DNA of 64,000 nt from JBKBIP01 sp046297495 (GCA_046297495.1 JBKBIP010000027.1:17263-81262), one strand, 5' to 3'. Counted from the first letter of the stretch, positions 9,000 to 18,136 are shown. The notes: generated from the sequence alone by a model not told the origin. A program made the numbers and translations.

Positions 9000-9698
9000 A
9001 TGTTACAAGTGCGACAAGTAAGTAAGATTTATCAACAACGCCGTCGGCAACGAGTGGTGGCGCTAGATCAAGTGAGCCTGACCATTCCAGCGGGGGATTT
9101 CGTGGCTTTGGTCGGCCCCAGCGGTAGCGGCAAGAGCACTTTGTTGCTGATGCTCGGCGGCATGTTGACGCCGACCTTCGGCACAGTGTTCTTGCAGGAG
9201 CAATCGCTTTACGATCTGAGTGTGCCAGCACGGACGACCTTGCGGCGCGAACAAATTGGCTTTGTTTTTCAAAACTTCAACTTAGTCCCCTATTTGACCG
9301 CGCTAGAGAATGTTCAGGTTCCACTCTTCTTGGCGGGCTGGAAGCCGGCCGACCAGCGGCGCCAGGCGGCTGCCATGTTGGAACGGGTTGGCTTGGCGGA
9401 CCGCCTGGATCATAAACCCAGCGAATTGAGCGCGGGGCAACAACAACGGGTGGCCCTGGCGCGGACGTTGGCCAACGATCCCGCGGTCATCTTGGCCGAT
9501 GAGCCGACGGGGAATTTGGACCCCGCCACGCGCCAGCAGGTGATGAGCTTTTTACAAGAGTTCAACACTGAAGGGCGAACGATTGTCATGGTCACCCATG
9601 ATCCGCAATGTGCGCGATTAGCCAAGCGGATCGTGCAGCTGGCGGCGGGGGTGATACAGTCAGACGATTTGCCACCACGGCCGATTCACGCTGCTTGA
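9000..9698 (+). CDS. ABC transporter ATPase, LolD/MacB type
   Basis: A 232-residue ATPase that should power the preceding permease. Seen: Walker A GPSGSGKST, Q-loop FVFQNFNLVPYLTALENVQ, signature LSAGQQQRVALARTLA, Walker B VILADEPTGNLD, and switch His in VMVTHD. Normal length for LolD-like single-domain ATPases. The ATG lies two bases after the permease stop and the ribosome site AGGAGG is inside the permease 3' end, so the two are probably translated together. Confidence 0.95.
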   Translation: MLQVRQVSKIYQQRRRQRVVALDQVSLTIPAGDFVALVGPSGSGKSTLLLMLGGMLTPTFGTVFLQEQSLYDLSVPARTTLRREQIGFVFQNFNLVPYLTALENVQVPLFLAGWKPADQRRQAAAMLERVGLADRLDHKPSELSAGQQQRVALARTLANDPAVILADEPTGNLDPATRQQVMSFLQEFNTEGRTIVMVTHDPQCARLAKRIVQLAAGVIQSDDLPPRPIHAA

Positions 9699-9711
9699 TG
9701 CCGTATCTTGG

Positions 9712-9752
9712 GCGTCCCCAGTCGAGCAAATGCCTTGGCTGGGACGCTTTTA
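9712..9752 (+). terminator. Candidate intrinsic terminator after the ABC genes
   Basis: Inverted repeat GCGTCCC (9712-9718) with GGGACGC (9741-9747), extendable by an imperfect CAG/CTG, followed by TTTTATT. It would separate the thioredoxin-ABC unit from arsR. Confidence 0.65.
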
Positions 9753-9813
9753 TTGTGTGGCTGGCGACATCGAATAATGTCAATTCAATCTTCACACAGG
9801 GAAAGGACAACCT

Positions 9814-10245
9814 ATGCGCCAATCCGTTGGCATGAAGCAAGTGGATCAAATGTTTCGGGCCTTCGCCGATCACAATCGCTTGCGCATTCTCAATTTGCTC
9901 AACCGGCAAGAAATGTGTGTCGGCGACTTGGTCACGATATTAAATATCCCTCAAGCGCGTACTTCGCGCCATTTGGCTTACCTACGCAAGGCGGGACTGA
10001 TAACCAGCCGCAAAGACGGCATGTGGTGTTATTACTCATTGACTCCCGCTCAACTACCATTTCATCGGAAGTTGCTGGAATGTCTGACTACCTGTTTAAT
10101 GGACGTGCCGGAGATGATGGCGGATATTCATCGTGCTGAACAGCTACGTCACACGGGTAGCGGCTGTTGCCCGGAGAAATTGTTGCTTGTACCTCTTTCA
10201 CCAGAGGCATCGACAGACAACACGAATCGTCCTTGTTGTTGCTGA
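9814..10245 (+). CDS. arsR: ArsR-family metalloid-responsive repressor
   Basis: A 143-residue winged-helix repressor that releases DNA on binding As(III) or a similar ion. Seen: FADHNRLRILNLLNRQEMCVGDL and the recognition helix QARTSRHLAYLRKAGLI, then wing RKDGMWCYYSL. The classical E. coli-type ELCVCDL site is reduced to EMCVGDL with one Cys, but the C-terminus carries GSGCCPEK and ends in CCC, so the sensing thiols probably lie there, as in the C-terminal-site ArsR subtypes. Two in-frame Met codons exist (9814 and MKQ); the first follows GGGAAAGG. It lies 134 bases before the ACR3 gene and 115 after the ABC ATPase. Confidence 0.93.
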   Translation: MRQSVGMKQVDQMFRAFADHNRLRILNLLNRQEMCVGDLVTILNIPQARTSRHLAYLRKAGLITSRKDGMWCYYSLTPAQLPFHRKLLECLTTCLMDVPEMMADIHRAEQLRHTGSGCCPEKLLLVPLSPEASTDNTNRPCCC

Positions 10246-10286
10246 ATAGGACAGAGTGTTTGCGAGTGTAATAGGTCGCCAAATAA

Positions 10287-10325
10287 TTGACACAGTGATG
10301 AAATTCCAATTACCTTATACTGTGT
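10287..10325 (+). promoter_or_regulatory. Candidate promoter/operator for the ACR3 gene
   Basis: In the arsR-acr3 gap a TTGACA box (10287-10292) overlaps the left arm of an inverted repeat ACACAGT (10290-10296) / ACTGTGT (10319-10325), 22 bases apart. No ideal -10 is spaced from it; TACCTT or TATACT are the nearest. An ArsR dimer site here would give autoregulated control of the efflux pump. Confidence 0.4.
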
Positions 10326-10379
10326 GACACACATTGAACAGCACGACGTGGGACACATCGATCCAGGGAGGAGGAGATT

Positions 10380-11471
10380 ATGACCAGCAAATTGAAGGCA
10401 CCATCAATAGACTCTCCATCCGCGCCGATACCCGAAAAGCGGCTGAATTTTTTCGAGCGCTACCTAACAATCTGGGTAGCCCTGTGTATGGTCGTGGGTG
10501 TGGCCTGCGGTCGCCTTGCTCCGGAATGGATTAGCTTGTTGCGCGATATGGAAATCGTCAGCCAGATCAACGGCCCCATCACCGTACTCATCTGGTTGAT
10601 GATCTATCCCATGATGCTCAAGGTGGATTTCGCGGCGCTTGCTGGTGTCGGCAACCGACCTCAAGGGTTGGCTATCACACTATTCGTGAACTGGTTAGTC
10701 AAACCATTCTCGATGGCTCTGCTCGGGTGGTTGTTCTTCAAACATCTCTTTTTCCCATTTCTCGGTGAGGAATTGGCCAATCAATACACGGCGGGGGTCA
10801 TCATCTTAGCCGCGGCGCCATGCACGGCAATGGTGTTTGTCTGGAGTTATCTGACGGATGGCGATCCCGCATATACACTGGTTCAAGTATCGGTGAATGA
10901 TCTGCTTATGTTAGTCCTTTTTGCCCCCATTGTTCAATTCTTGGTCACGGGAACCTCGGATCTGGTTGTTCCTTACGGAATCTTATGGGCTTCCGTGCTC
11001 ATTTTTGTCGTGATTCCCTTAACGGCAGGCTTGCTAAGCCGCTATCTTTTGATTCGTCGGTGGGGGCCATCTTGGTTCAACTCATCTTTCTTGCCGCGCT
11101 GGCAGCCTGTGGCGGTGAGTGCGTTACTTGTCACGCTTGTGCTCATCTTTGCTTTTCAAGCCAATAATATCATGAGTCACTCATTTCATGTGTTGTTGAT
11201 TGCCATTCCTATTTTAATCCAAGTGTACTTTAATTCTTCATTAGTGTATGGACTGATGCGGCTGTTTCGCGTCCCGTACGGGGTCGCCGCGCCGGGAGCG
11301 TTGATTGGTGCCAGCAACTTCTTCGAGTTAGCGGTAGCCACGGCGATCGCTCTCTTTGGTCCTGGTTCAGGTGCCGCTCTAGCAACCGTTGTGGGCGTAC
11401 TGGTCGAAGTTCCCGTCATGTTGTCCGTCTGCGCCATTTGCAATCGTACCCGCGAATGGTTTCCCTCATGA
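10380..11471 (+). CDS. acr3: ACR3-family arsenite efflux permease
   Basis: A 363-residue, ten-helix permease that exports As(III) by proton antiport. Seen: FFERYLTIWVALCMVVGVA at the start, ITVLIWLMIYPMMLKVDF, the conserved helix-4 Cys in AAPCTAMVFVWSYL, VSVNDLLML, and the broken helix near PGALIGASNFFELAVA, all ACR3 hallmarks. Normal length. The GGAGGAGATT ribosome site sits before ATG 10380. It ends the ars locus and is convergent with gatA. Together with arsR it makes the standard resistance pair. Confidence 0.95.
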   Translation: MTSKLKAPSIDSPSAPIPEKRLNFFERYLTIWVALCMVVGVACGRLAPEWISLLRDMEIVSQINGPITVLIWLMIYPMMLKVDFAALAGVGNRPQGLAITLFVNWLVKPFSMALLGWLFFKHLFFPFLGEELANQYTAGVIILAAAPCTAMVFVWSYLTDGDPAYTLVQVSVNDLLMLVLFAPIVQFLVTGTSDLVVPYGILWASVLIFVVIPLTAGLLSRYLLIRRWGPSWFNSSFLPRWQPVAVSALLVTLVLIFAFQANNIMSHSFHVLLIAIPILIQVYFNSSLVYGLMRLFRVPYGVAAPGALIGASNFFELAVATAIALFGPGSGAALATVVGVLVEVPVMLSVCAICNRTREWFPS

Positions 11472-11531
11472 AATACAGCGCTTGTGATTCGATGTGGAAA
11501 CGAATCAAGCGTCAAACCGCATTATTACTTG

Positions 11532-12992
11532 TCATCCCGGCCACGACGGCCGTTTGCCGTGCCAGTCGGTGGCCTGTTCATACAGGCAAGCGCTGCGTAG
11601 GAGTTTGTCCTCGGCGAAGGGAGGCGCTTGGAGCTGCAGGCCGATGGGTAAGCCAGATTTGGTGAAGCCACACGGAATGCTGATGCCGGGGATGCCGGAC
11701 AGGTTGGCGCTGATGGTGTAGATGTCGGATAAGTACATGGCGAGCGGATCATCGACTTTGTCGCCGATGGCAAAGGCGGGAGTCGGCGCCGTCGGTCCAG
11801 CCACGACATCACATTCGGCAAATGTCTTGTCGAAGTCGTTCTTGATCAGCCGACGGACTTTGAGAGCTTGCAAATAATACGCGTCGTAATAACCACTGGA
11901 CAAGGCGTAGGTGCCGAGCATGATCCGGCGTTTCACTTCGGCGCCGAACCCCTCGCCGCGGGATTTGCAATACATATCGATCAAATCGTCGAACTGGGCG
12001 GCCCGGTGGCCGTAGTGGACGCCGTCGTAACGGGCCAAGTTGCTGGACGCCTCGGCCGTGGCCACCACGTAGTAGGTGGCGACGGCATAGCGGCTATGAG
12101 GCAAGGACACGTCCTTGATGGTGGCTCCGAGCTGTTCATACACTTGCAAGGCGGCGCGGATGCTTCGTTCCACCTCGGCATCCAACCCCTCGCCAAAGTA
12201 TTCGCGCGGCACGCCGATGGTGAGCGATTCGAGCGGTTGACGGACGGTTTGACGATACGGCGGCACTGGCTGATCAACGCTGGTACTGTCGCGCGCGTCA
12301 TGGCCGGCGATGACTTCCAGCAACAAGGCGCTGTCTTCGACTGTGTGCGCGAAGGTGCCGATCTGATCGAGGGAGCTGGCGAAGGCGACCAGACCATAAC
12401 GAGACACTCGGCCATAGGTCGGCTTCAGCCCAACGATGCCGCACAAGCTGGCCGGCTGGCGGATGGAGCCGCCGGTGTCACTCCCCAGAGCCAGAGGGAC
12501 TTCGCAGGCTGCCACTGCCGCTGCCGAGCCGCCGCTGGAACCGCCGGGGATGCGTTGCGTGTCCCAGGGATTGCGCGTCACCTGGAAGGCGCTGTTTTCC
12601 GTGGATGACCCCATCGCGAACTCGTCCATGTTGGTCTTGCCAATGAGCACGGCATCGGCTTGGTGCAAGCGGGTGATGACATGGGCATCGTAAGGGGGCA
12701 CGAAAGTCCGCAACATCTTGCTGCCGCAAGTGGTCGGCGCGCCAGCGGTGCAGAGGACATCCTTGACCGCCACGGGCAACCCAGCGAGCGGGCCGAGCGG
12801 CTCCCCCCGGCGGCGACGTTCATCGACCCGGCGGGCCTGTTCCAAAGCGGTTGATTCCTGGACATGAAGAAAGGCCTGAATGCGCGGCTCACGCTGGCGA
12901 ATGGCTTGCAAAAAGTGCTGCGTCAGCGTCTCGGCACTCACGGCGCCGCTTTGCAGCAGTTCCAGCAATTCCACGGCGCTGCGTTCAATCAT
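11532..12992 (-). CDS. gatA: Asp-tRNA(Asn)/Glu-tRNA(Gln) amidotransferase subunit A
   Basis: A 486-residue amidase-signature subunit that frees ammonia from Gln to amidate Asp-tRNA(Asn) or Glu-tRNA(Gln). Seen: catalytic Lys in GLPVAVKDVLC, the Ser-cisSer region PGGSSGGSAAAVAA and GSDTGGSIRQPASLCG with the nucleophile Ser, and the C-terminal GIPGISIPCGFTKSGLPIG. Full length. It follows gatC by about 50 bases on the same strand; gatB is not in the window. Confidence 0.97.
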   Translation of the reverse strand: MIERSAVELLELLQSGAVSAETLTQHFLQAIRQREPRIQAFLHVQESTALEQARRVDERRRRGEPLGPLAGLPVAVKDVLCTAGAPTTCGSKMLRTFVPPYDAHVITRLHQADAVLIGKTNMDEFAMGSSTENSAFQVTRNPWDTQRIPGGSSGGSAAAVAACEVPLALGSDTGGSIRQPASLCGIVGLKPTYGRVSRYGLVAFASSLDQIGTFAHTVEDSALLLEVIAGHDARDSTSVDQPVPPYRQTVRQPLESLTIGVPREYFGEGLDAEVERSIRAALQVYEQLGATIKDVSLPHSRYAVATYYVVATAEASSNLARYDGVHYGHRAAQFDDLIDMYCKSRGEGFGAEVKRRIMLGTYALSSGYYDAYYLQALKVRRLIKNDFDKTFAECDVVAGPTAPTPAFAIGDKVDDPLAMYLSDIYTISANLSGIPGISIPCGFTKSGLPIGLQLQAPPFAEDKLLRSACLYEQATDWHGKRPSWPG

Positions 12993-13043
12993 GGGTGGTG
13001 GTTCCGGTCCCCAAGGAACCGGCTTGGGGAGAAAAGGGGTGAA

Positions 13044-13331
13044 TCAATCGAGCACGGCCGGCACGCTGTAGAAATCCCCTTGCCGGCGTGGGGCGTTGGC
13101 GAGGGCGGCGTCCACGGACAAGGACGGGGCCGGCTCATCGGCGCGGAAGACATTCTGGATCGGCAGCGGATGGGCCAGCGGTTCCACCGCCGCGGTGGCC
13201 ACTTGTCGCAGCTGGTTGACGTAGTCGAGGATGGCTCCCAGCTGGCGGGTCATCATCTCCAGCTCCCCCGCGCTCAACTCCAGCCGGGCCAGATGCGCCA
13301 CCCATCGCACTTGTTCGGCGGTTAGGGACAT
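13044..13331 (-). CDS. gatC: Asp-tRNA(Asn)/Glu-tRNA(Gln) amidotransferase subunit C
   Basis: A 95-residue GatC that wraps the GatA-GatB interface. Seen: EQVRWVAHLARLELSAGEL at the start, LGAILDYVNQLRQV, and the proline-rich middle with NVFRADEPAPSLSVDAALANAP split across the end. Normal size. First gene of a gatC-gatA unit. Confidence 0.95.
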   Translation of the reverse strand: MSLTAEQVRWVAHLARLELSAGELEMMTRQLGAILDYVNQLRQVATAAVEPLAHPLPIQNVFRADEPAPSLSVDAALANAPRRQGDFYSVPAVLD

Positions 13332-13345
13332 CGCACGTCTCCCGT

Positions 13346-13480
13346 AGTGGGCAGTCGGCAGTGATTAGAAGAAAGCTTTAACGGATTACTGATCATTGCC
13401 CCTTGTAGGGGATGGTGATTAGTGCTCGTCTGCGGCTCACACGCTAAACGATAAGCACTAATTACTGCCGACTGCTCACT
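13346..13480. repeat. Palindromic intergenic element between gatC and rpmB
   Basis: Outer arms of 23 bases (13346-13368 and 13458-13480) pair with two mismatches; both contain GCAGTCGGCAGT. A second, inner pair (GATTAGTGCT near 13418 and AGCACTAATT near 13453) gives a long composite hairpin. No coding frame. It resembles small dispersed palindromes of bacterial intergenic spaces and could fold in the gatC leader RNA. Confidence 0.55.
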
Positions 13481-13489
13481 GTCCACTGC

Positions 13490-13750
13490 TCAAACAGTCG
13501 GCATGGTGAATGGTTTCTGAACCTGTGGCCGTTTGACTTTGCCGGCGCGAATACACTTGACGCACACGCGCACACGGGTCACGGTGCCGTTCATATCCAC
13601 TTTGATGCGCTGCAAGTTTGGCTTGAAGGTGCGCTTGGTGATCCCAGTCACCTTACGGCCAACGCCGCCCAGGTATTTCGCTTTGCCGCGCCGCGAAATC
13701 TTGTTGCCGATGGCTGGTTTCTTGCCGCAGATAGGACATTGCATGCCCAT
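13490..13750 (-). CDS. rpmB: Ribosomal protein bL28, zinc-binding form
   Basis: An 86-residue large-subunit protein. Seen: CPICGKKPAIGNKISR near the start, TKRTFKPNLQRIKV, and RVRVCVKCIRAGKV. The two CxxC pairs mark the C+ (zinc-ribbon) version of L28, as opposed to the Cys-free paralogue many bacteria induce under zinc limitation. The start at 13750 (MGMQCPIC) has AGGAG eight bases upstream; the longer open frame does not. Confidence 0.95.
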   Translation of the reverse strand: MGMQCPICGKKPAIGNKISRRGKAKYLGGVGRKVTGITKRTFKPNLQRIKVDMNGTVTRVRVCVKCIRAGKVKRPQVQKPFTMPTV

Positions 13751-13851
13751 GATGACATCTCCTGAATACTGGCATATCAAAGCCAGTTAGGGCGGAATAC
13801 CCGATGGTTACCGATCCGGCATTCCTTACCGCAAAATTATTAAAGAGAATT

Positions 13852-13879
13852 ACTATAGCAACTTCGGAAGATTTGACAA
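13852..13879 (-). promoter_or_regulatory. Putative sigma-70-type promoter of rpmB
   Basis: On the minus strand TTGTCA (13879-13874) and TATAGT (13857-13852) are 16 bases apart, about 100 bases before the rpmB start. The rest of the 13751-14098 gap holds nothing I can name. Confidence 0.5.
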
Positions 13880-14098
13880 GTCAGTCACGACGAAGGAAAC
13901 ACGCCTACCAGCCAGCGGAGGCTTCCCAACCGCCGCTGGCTCCGCGTCCGTGGGTGATCTTCAGCCGCTGAACTTGAACGATATGGATTTTTCTCTTGCC
14001 AAACCATGATCCATATGTTAATTTCAGTCTGAAATAAAATCGTCGGTCTGGTGCGTGCCGATGACGTGTTCCTGTATTCCTCACCGGAAATTGGCGCC

Positions 14099-16606
14099 AT
14101 GCACACCATTTTCAACACCTGGCGATTGCTTTCTTGGCTCACGGTTGGCGGCGTGCTATTTCTGGTCCAGAGCATGTCAGCAATGGCGGCTGAGGAGGAT
14201 GGTGCTACGTTCTTCGCCACCCAGGTACAGCCGATCTTGCAAGCGCATTGTCTGTCCTGTCATGGCGGCGAGGAGCGCGTGAAGGGGGGATTGAACCTCA
14301 GCAGTCGCGCCGGCCTGCTCGAAGGGGGGGATGGGGGACCGGTGGTGACACTGGACAAGCCCCACGCGAGCCGATTGCTGCAAGCGGTTCGCTATCAGGA
14401 TTTGAAGATGCCGCCGCGCGGTAAGCTGCCGCAGGCGCAGCTTGATATTTTGACGCGCTGGGTGGAAATGGGGGTTCCCTGGTCGGCACGGACCGCGACC
14501 CAGAAACTCGGAGCGCCGGTGGTCGATGACCATGCCCGGCAGTTCTGGTCGTTTCGCCCGGTGCAACGACCGCCGCTTCCCGCCGTGAAAAACGCTGGCT
14601 GGGTCAAGAACCCCATCGATGCTTTCCTCCTGGCCAAGCTCGAAGCCGCCGGTCTGGAACCGGCCCCCCCCGCCGCGCCACACGCCTTGCTGCGACGACT
14701 TTACTATGACCTGATTGGCTTGCCGCCGACATCAGAGGAAGTGCGGGCCTTTGAACAAGCCGCCCGCGACGATTTCCCGGCCGCCTATGAGGCCGTCGTG
14801 GATCGCTTGCTGGCCAGTCCGCATTACGGCGAACGCTGGGGCCGGCACTGGCTCGACCTGGTGCGCTATGCCGAGACGAACAGCTTCGAGCGCGACGGGG
14901 CCAAACCGCATGTCTGGCGTTATCGGGATTATGTCATTCGCTCCTTCAACGAGGACAAACCGTATGACCGATTCATCATGGAGCAGCTGGCCGGCGATGA
15001 ATTGGACAACGTGACCGTGGATGCGATTATCGCCACCGGCTACTACCGTCTTCCCTTGTGGGACGACGAACCCGCCGATCCGCCCTTAGCGGTCTATGAT
15101 GAATTGGATGATATTGTGTCCACGACAGGACAAGTTTTCCTCGGCTTGACGGTCGGCTGCGCCCGCTGCCATGACCATAAGATCGATCCGTTTCCGCAGG
15201 AAGATTATTACCGGCTGTTGGCCTTTTTCCGTGGCATTCGCCGGTATGGCGTGCGCAGCCATGAGACAGTCGTTCAAGCCTCGGTGAAGGAAGTTCCCCT
15301 ATCCGCCGACGCCCCCTTGGCGCCGGAAGCCTTGGCCCTGCACCGCGACCAGATCAAGAATTTGGACAATCAACTAGCGCAAATTGATAACACCATCCGT
15401 TCCAAGCTGATTGGCGGCGAGAAGGACGATTATCAATACGAGCAGAACCGCTTGGCCATCCTGCAACGGCACGTCGGCAAGCTCATTGATAACAAAACCT
15501 TGGCTCGCTATCAAACCTTGTGGGCGGAGCGCGAGCGGCTGCGAAACACGCCCCCCGCCAACGTGATTCCCGTCCTGTGCGTCAAGGAGATGGGGCCGAA
15601 ACCACCCGATACCTTCGTCCTAAAGCGCGGCAACCCCGGCGCCCACGGCGCCAAGGTGACACCGGGATTTCCGTCGGTGCTCACCACCCTGTCAGCCGAC
15701 GAGCCGCGCCCGACGGCTTCCACCTCGGGCCGGCGGCGCGTGTTGGCCGAGTGGCTGGCCAGTCCCGACAATCCGCTGACAGCGCGGGTGCTGGTCAATC
15801 GGCTGTGGCAATATCATTTCGGGCGCGGCATCGTGCGCTCGTCGAGCAACTTCGGCTATCAGGGGACGCCACCGACGCATCCCGAATTGCTCGATTGGCT
15901 GGCCAGCGAGTTTGTCGCCAGCGGCTGGAAGCTGAAGCGTATGCACAAGCTGATGGTGATGTCAAACGCCTATCGCATGTCATCCCGGATGAACGCCGAC
16001 GCGTTCGCCGTGGACCCGGAGAACGACCGCTGCTGGCGCTTCGATCCGCGCCGGCTGACGGCGGAGGAAATCCGCGATACTATCCTGGCCGTCAGCGGCA
16101 ACCTCAACCGCAAGATGTTTGGGCCGAGCATTTATCCGGTCATCCCGCCCGAAGTGCTGGCCGGTCAATCGCGTCCCGGCGCCGGCTGGGGGAAATCGTC
16201 CCCCGAAGAGGCGGCCCGGCGTAGCGTCTACATTCACATCAAGCGGTCGTTGCCGGTGCCGATTCTGGCCAGCTTCGACGCGGCTGATCCGGACGCCACC
16301 TGTCCGGTCCGCTTCACGACGACGCAAGCCGCCCAGGCGCTCGGCCTGCTCAACAGCGACTTCACCAACGAGCAAGCCCGCCTCTTCGCCCAAGACGTGC
16401 ATAAACACGTTGGCGATGATGATGCCGCGCAAGTCTGCTTGATCCTCTGGCGCGTGACCCAACGCGCTCCCACAACGTTGGAAATCGACCGCGGCACGCG
16501 CTTGCTGCACCGGATGCGAAATGAACATAAGCAGTCACCAGAGGAAGCCTTGCGGTCGTTCTGTTTGTTGGCGTTGAATTTGAATGAATTTGTGTATGTG
16601 GATTAA
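14099..16606 (+). CDS. PSD1 cytochrome c-type protein (PSCyt1-DUF1549-DUF1553)
   Basis: An 835-residue planctomycete exported protein. Seen: hydrophobic signal (LLSWLTVGGVLFLVQSMSA, then MAAEED), a haem c motif CLSCHGG at about residue 55 in the PSCyt1 domain, DUF1549 (DPFAAYEAVVDRLL-like DDFPAAYEAVVDRLLASPHY split, GERWGRHWLDLVRYAET), a second Cys-His site ARCHDHKIDPF, and C-terminal DUF1553 (NPLTARVLVNRLWQYHFGRG, PEENR-like DPENDRCWRFDPRRLTAEE). These proteins pair with DUF1501 proteins, as here, and are linked to polysaccharide-rich niches, but the reaction is unknown. ATG 14099 is preferred to a GTG at 14051 because it opens the signal peptide. Confidence 0.93.
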   Translation: MHTIFNTWRLLSWLTVGGVLFLVQSMSAMAAEEDGATFFATQVQPILQAHCLSCHGGEERVKGGLNLSSRAGLLEGGDGGPVVTLDKPHASRLLQAVRYQDLKMPPRGKLPQAQLDILTRWVEMGVPWSARTATQKLGAPVVDDHARQFWSFRPVQRPPLPAVKNAGWVKNPIDAFLLAKLEAAGLEPAPPAAPHALLRRLYYDLIGLPPTSEEVRAFEQAARDDFPAAYEAVVDRLLASPHYGERWGRHWLDLVRYAETNSFERDGAKPHVWRYRDYVIRSFNEDKPYDRFIMEQLAGDELDNVTVDAIIATGYYRLPLWDDEPADPPLAVYDELDDIVSTTGQVFLGLTVGCARCHDHKIDPFPQEDYYRLLAFFRGIRRYGVRSHETVVQASVKEVPLSADAPLAPEALALHRDQIKNLDNQLAQIDNTIRSKLIGGEKDDYQYEQNRLAILQRHVGKLIDNKTLARYQTLWAERERLRNTPPANVIPVLCVKEMGPKPPDTFVLKRGNPGAHGAKVTPGFPSVLTTLSADEPRPTASTSGRRRVLAEWLASPDNPLTARVLVNRLWQYHFGRGIVRSSSNFGYQGTPPTHPELLDWLASEFVASGWKLKRMHKLMVMSNAYRMSSRMNADAFAVDPENDRCWRFDPRRLTAEEIRDTILAVSGNLNRKMFGPSIYPVIPPEVLAGQSRPGAGWGKSSPEEAARRSVYIHIKRSLPVPILASFDAADPDATCPVRFTTTQAAQALGLLNSDFTNEQARLFAQDVHKHVGDDDAAQVCLILWRVTQRAPTTLEIDRGTRLLHRMRNEHKQSPEEALRSFCLLALNLNEFVYVD

Positions 16607-16620
16607 TGAGGAGCGCCCTC

Positions 16621-16643
16621 GTTCCCAGGCAGCGCCTGGGAAC
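16621..16643. repeat. Perfect 10-bp-stem hairpin
   Basis: GTTCCCAGGC, loop AGC, GCCTGGGAAC in the gap between the PSD1 and DUF1501 genes. This sequence type is found as a dispersed palindrome in many bacterial genomes; here it could tune expression of the second gene. Confidence 0.6.
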
Positions 16644-16675
16644 AAGAATCGAAAGAACACGCGAGGAAGCCAACC

Positions 16676-18136
16676 ATGACACACAGCCAGCACAAAAACT
16701 TCTGTGGCCGAACGCGGCGGGAATTTCTCTGGGAAACGGGGGCGGGATTCGCCGGCGTCGCGTTGACCGGCCTGCTGTCGGCGGATGGCTTCTTTGAGCG
16801 TCAGGCCGCCGCGGGGACGCCGAAATTCGTCAATCCGCTGGCCGCCAAGCAGCCGCACTTCTCGGCCCCAGCGAAGAATGTCATCTTCTTGTTCATGTAT
16901 GGCGGCCCCAGCCACATCGACACCTTCGACTATAAGCCGAAGATGAAGGGGATGGATAACAAGACGGTCAATGTGAAGACCTTTGGCCGGGGCGGGCATC
17001 GCAACCAGGGGCGGATCGTCGAGCCGCGCTGGAACTTCCGCCAGTACGGTCAGTGCGGCAAATGGGTCAGCGACTTGTTCCCGCATCTGGCCCGGCATGT
17101 CGATGATATTGCTTTCCTGCACTCCATGACCGCCGATTCGCCGATTCACGGCTCAGCCATGCTGCAAATGAACAGCGGCAAAATCCTCAGCGGCAGCCCC
17201 TGTTTGGGGTCGTGGGTCAATTATGGTCTGGGTAGTGTCAATGAAAACCTGCCCGGCTTTGTGGTGATGCTCGATCCGCGCGGCGGACCGATCAGCGGCG
17301 CCAAAAATTGGTCAAGCGGCTACATGCCGGCCCATTACGAAGGGGCCATCATCCAGGCCAGCGGCACGCCCATCCTCGACTTGAATCGGCCGCGCGGCTT
17401 CAGCGCCGCCGCCCAGCGCGACTTGCTCGACACCTTGCGCGAATTCAACGACGAACACTATCAACAACGTGGCAACCCAGCCCTGGCGTCGCGCATCGCC
17501 AGTTACGAGCTGGCCTACAAGATGCAACAATACGCCCCGGAAGCGGTTGATCTGAGCCAGGAAGACGAGCAAACCAAGGCGATGTATGGATTGAATCAGA
17601 AAATCACCGAGCCGTTTGGCCGACAATGCCTGCTGGCCCGGCGGCTGGTGGAACGGGGCGTCCGCTTCATTCAGATTTACTCCGGCGGCAACCACAACGA
17701 CGCCAACTGGGATGCCCACGGCGACTTGATGCACAACCACAACCTGCACGCCAGCGAGACGGACCAGCCGATTGCCGCGCTAATCACCGACCTGAAACGG
17801 CGTGGCCTGCTCGATTCGACGCTGATCGTCTGGGGGGGCGAGTTTGGCCGACAACCGACTGCCGAATACGCCAATGGCACCGGCCGCGACCACAACGCCT
17901 ACGGCTTTACCATGTGGCTGGCCGGCGGCGGCATCAAGGGGGGCGTCAGCGTCGGCGCCACCGATGAGCTGGGCAGCGCCGCCGTCGAGCGCCCCTTCCA
18001 CGTCAAGCACCTGCACGCCACCATCTTGCACCAGCTCGGCATCGACCCCGACCGGCTCACCTATTTCTACGGCGGTCTCGATCAGAAGCTGGTCGGCGTC
18101 GAGGGGGCGGAGCCGATTCGGGAGATCATGGGGTAG
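16676..18136 (+). CDS. DUF1501 family exported protein (sulfatase-like fold)
   Basis: A 486-residue protein with a Tat-like N-terminus (TRREFLWETGAGFAG) and the DUF1501 core: VIFLFMYGGPSHIDTFDYK, HLARHVDDIAFLHSM, QCLLARRLVERGVRFIQIY, LIVWGGEFGRQPTAE and HNAYGFTMWLAGGGIKGG, then KHLHATILHQLGID. The family shares the alkaline-phosphatase/sulfatase fold but lacks the sulfatase Cys/Ser motif. It follows the PSD1 gene by 70 bases, the standard planctomycete two-gene arrangement. Substrate unknown. Confidence 0.93.
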   Translation: MTHSQHKNFCGRTRREFLWETGAGFAGVALTGLLSADGFFERQAAAGTPKFVNPLAAKQPHFSAPAKNVIFLFMYGGPSHIDTFDYKPKMKGMDNKTVNVKTFGRGGHRNQGRIVEPRWNFRQYGQCGKWVSDLFPHLARHVDDIAFLHSMTADSPIHGSAMLQMNSGKILSGSPCLGSWVNYGLGSVNENLPGFVVMLDPRGGPISGAKNWSSGYMPAHYEGAIIQASGTPILDLNRPRGFSAAAQRDLLDTLREFNDEHYQQRGNPALASRIASYELAYKMQQYAPEAVDLSQEDEQTKAMYGLNQKITEPFGRQCLLARRLVERGVRFIQIYSGGNHNDANWDAHGDLMHNHNLHASETDQPIAALITDLKRRGLLDSTLIVWGGEFGRQPTAEYANGTGRDHNAYGFTMWLAGGGIKGGVSVGATDELGSAAVERPFHVKHLHATILHQLGIDPDRLTYFYGGLDQKLVGVEGAEPIREIMG

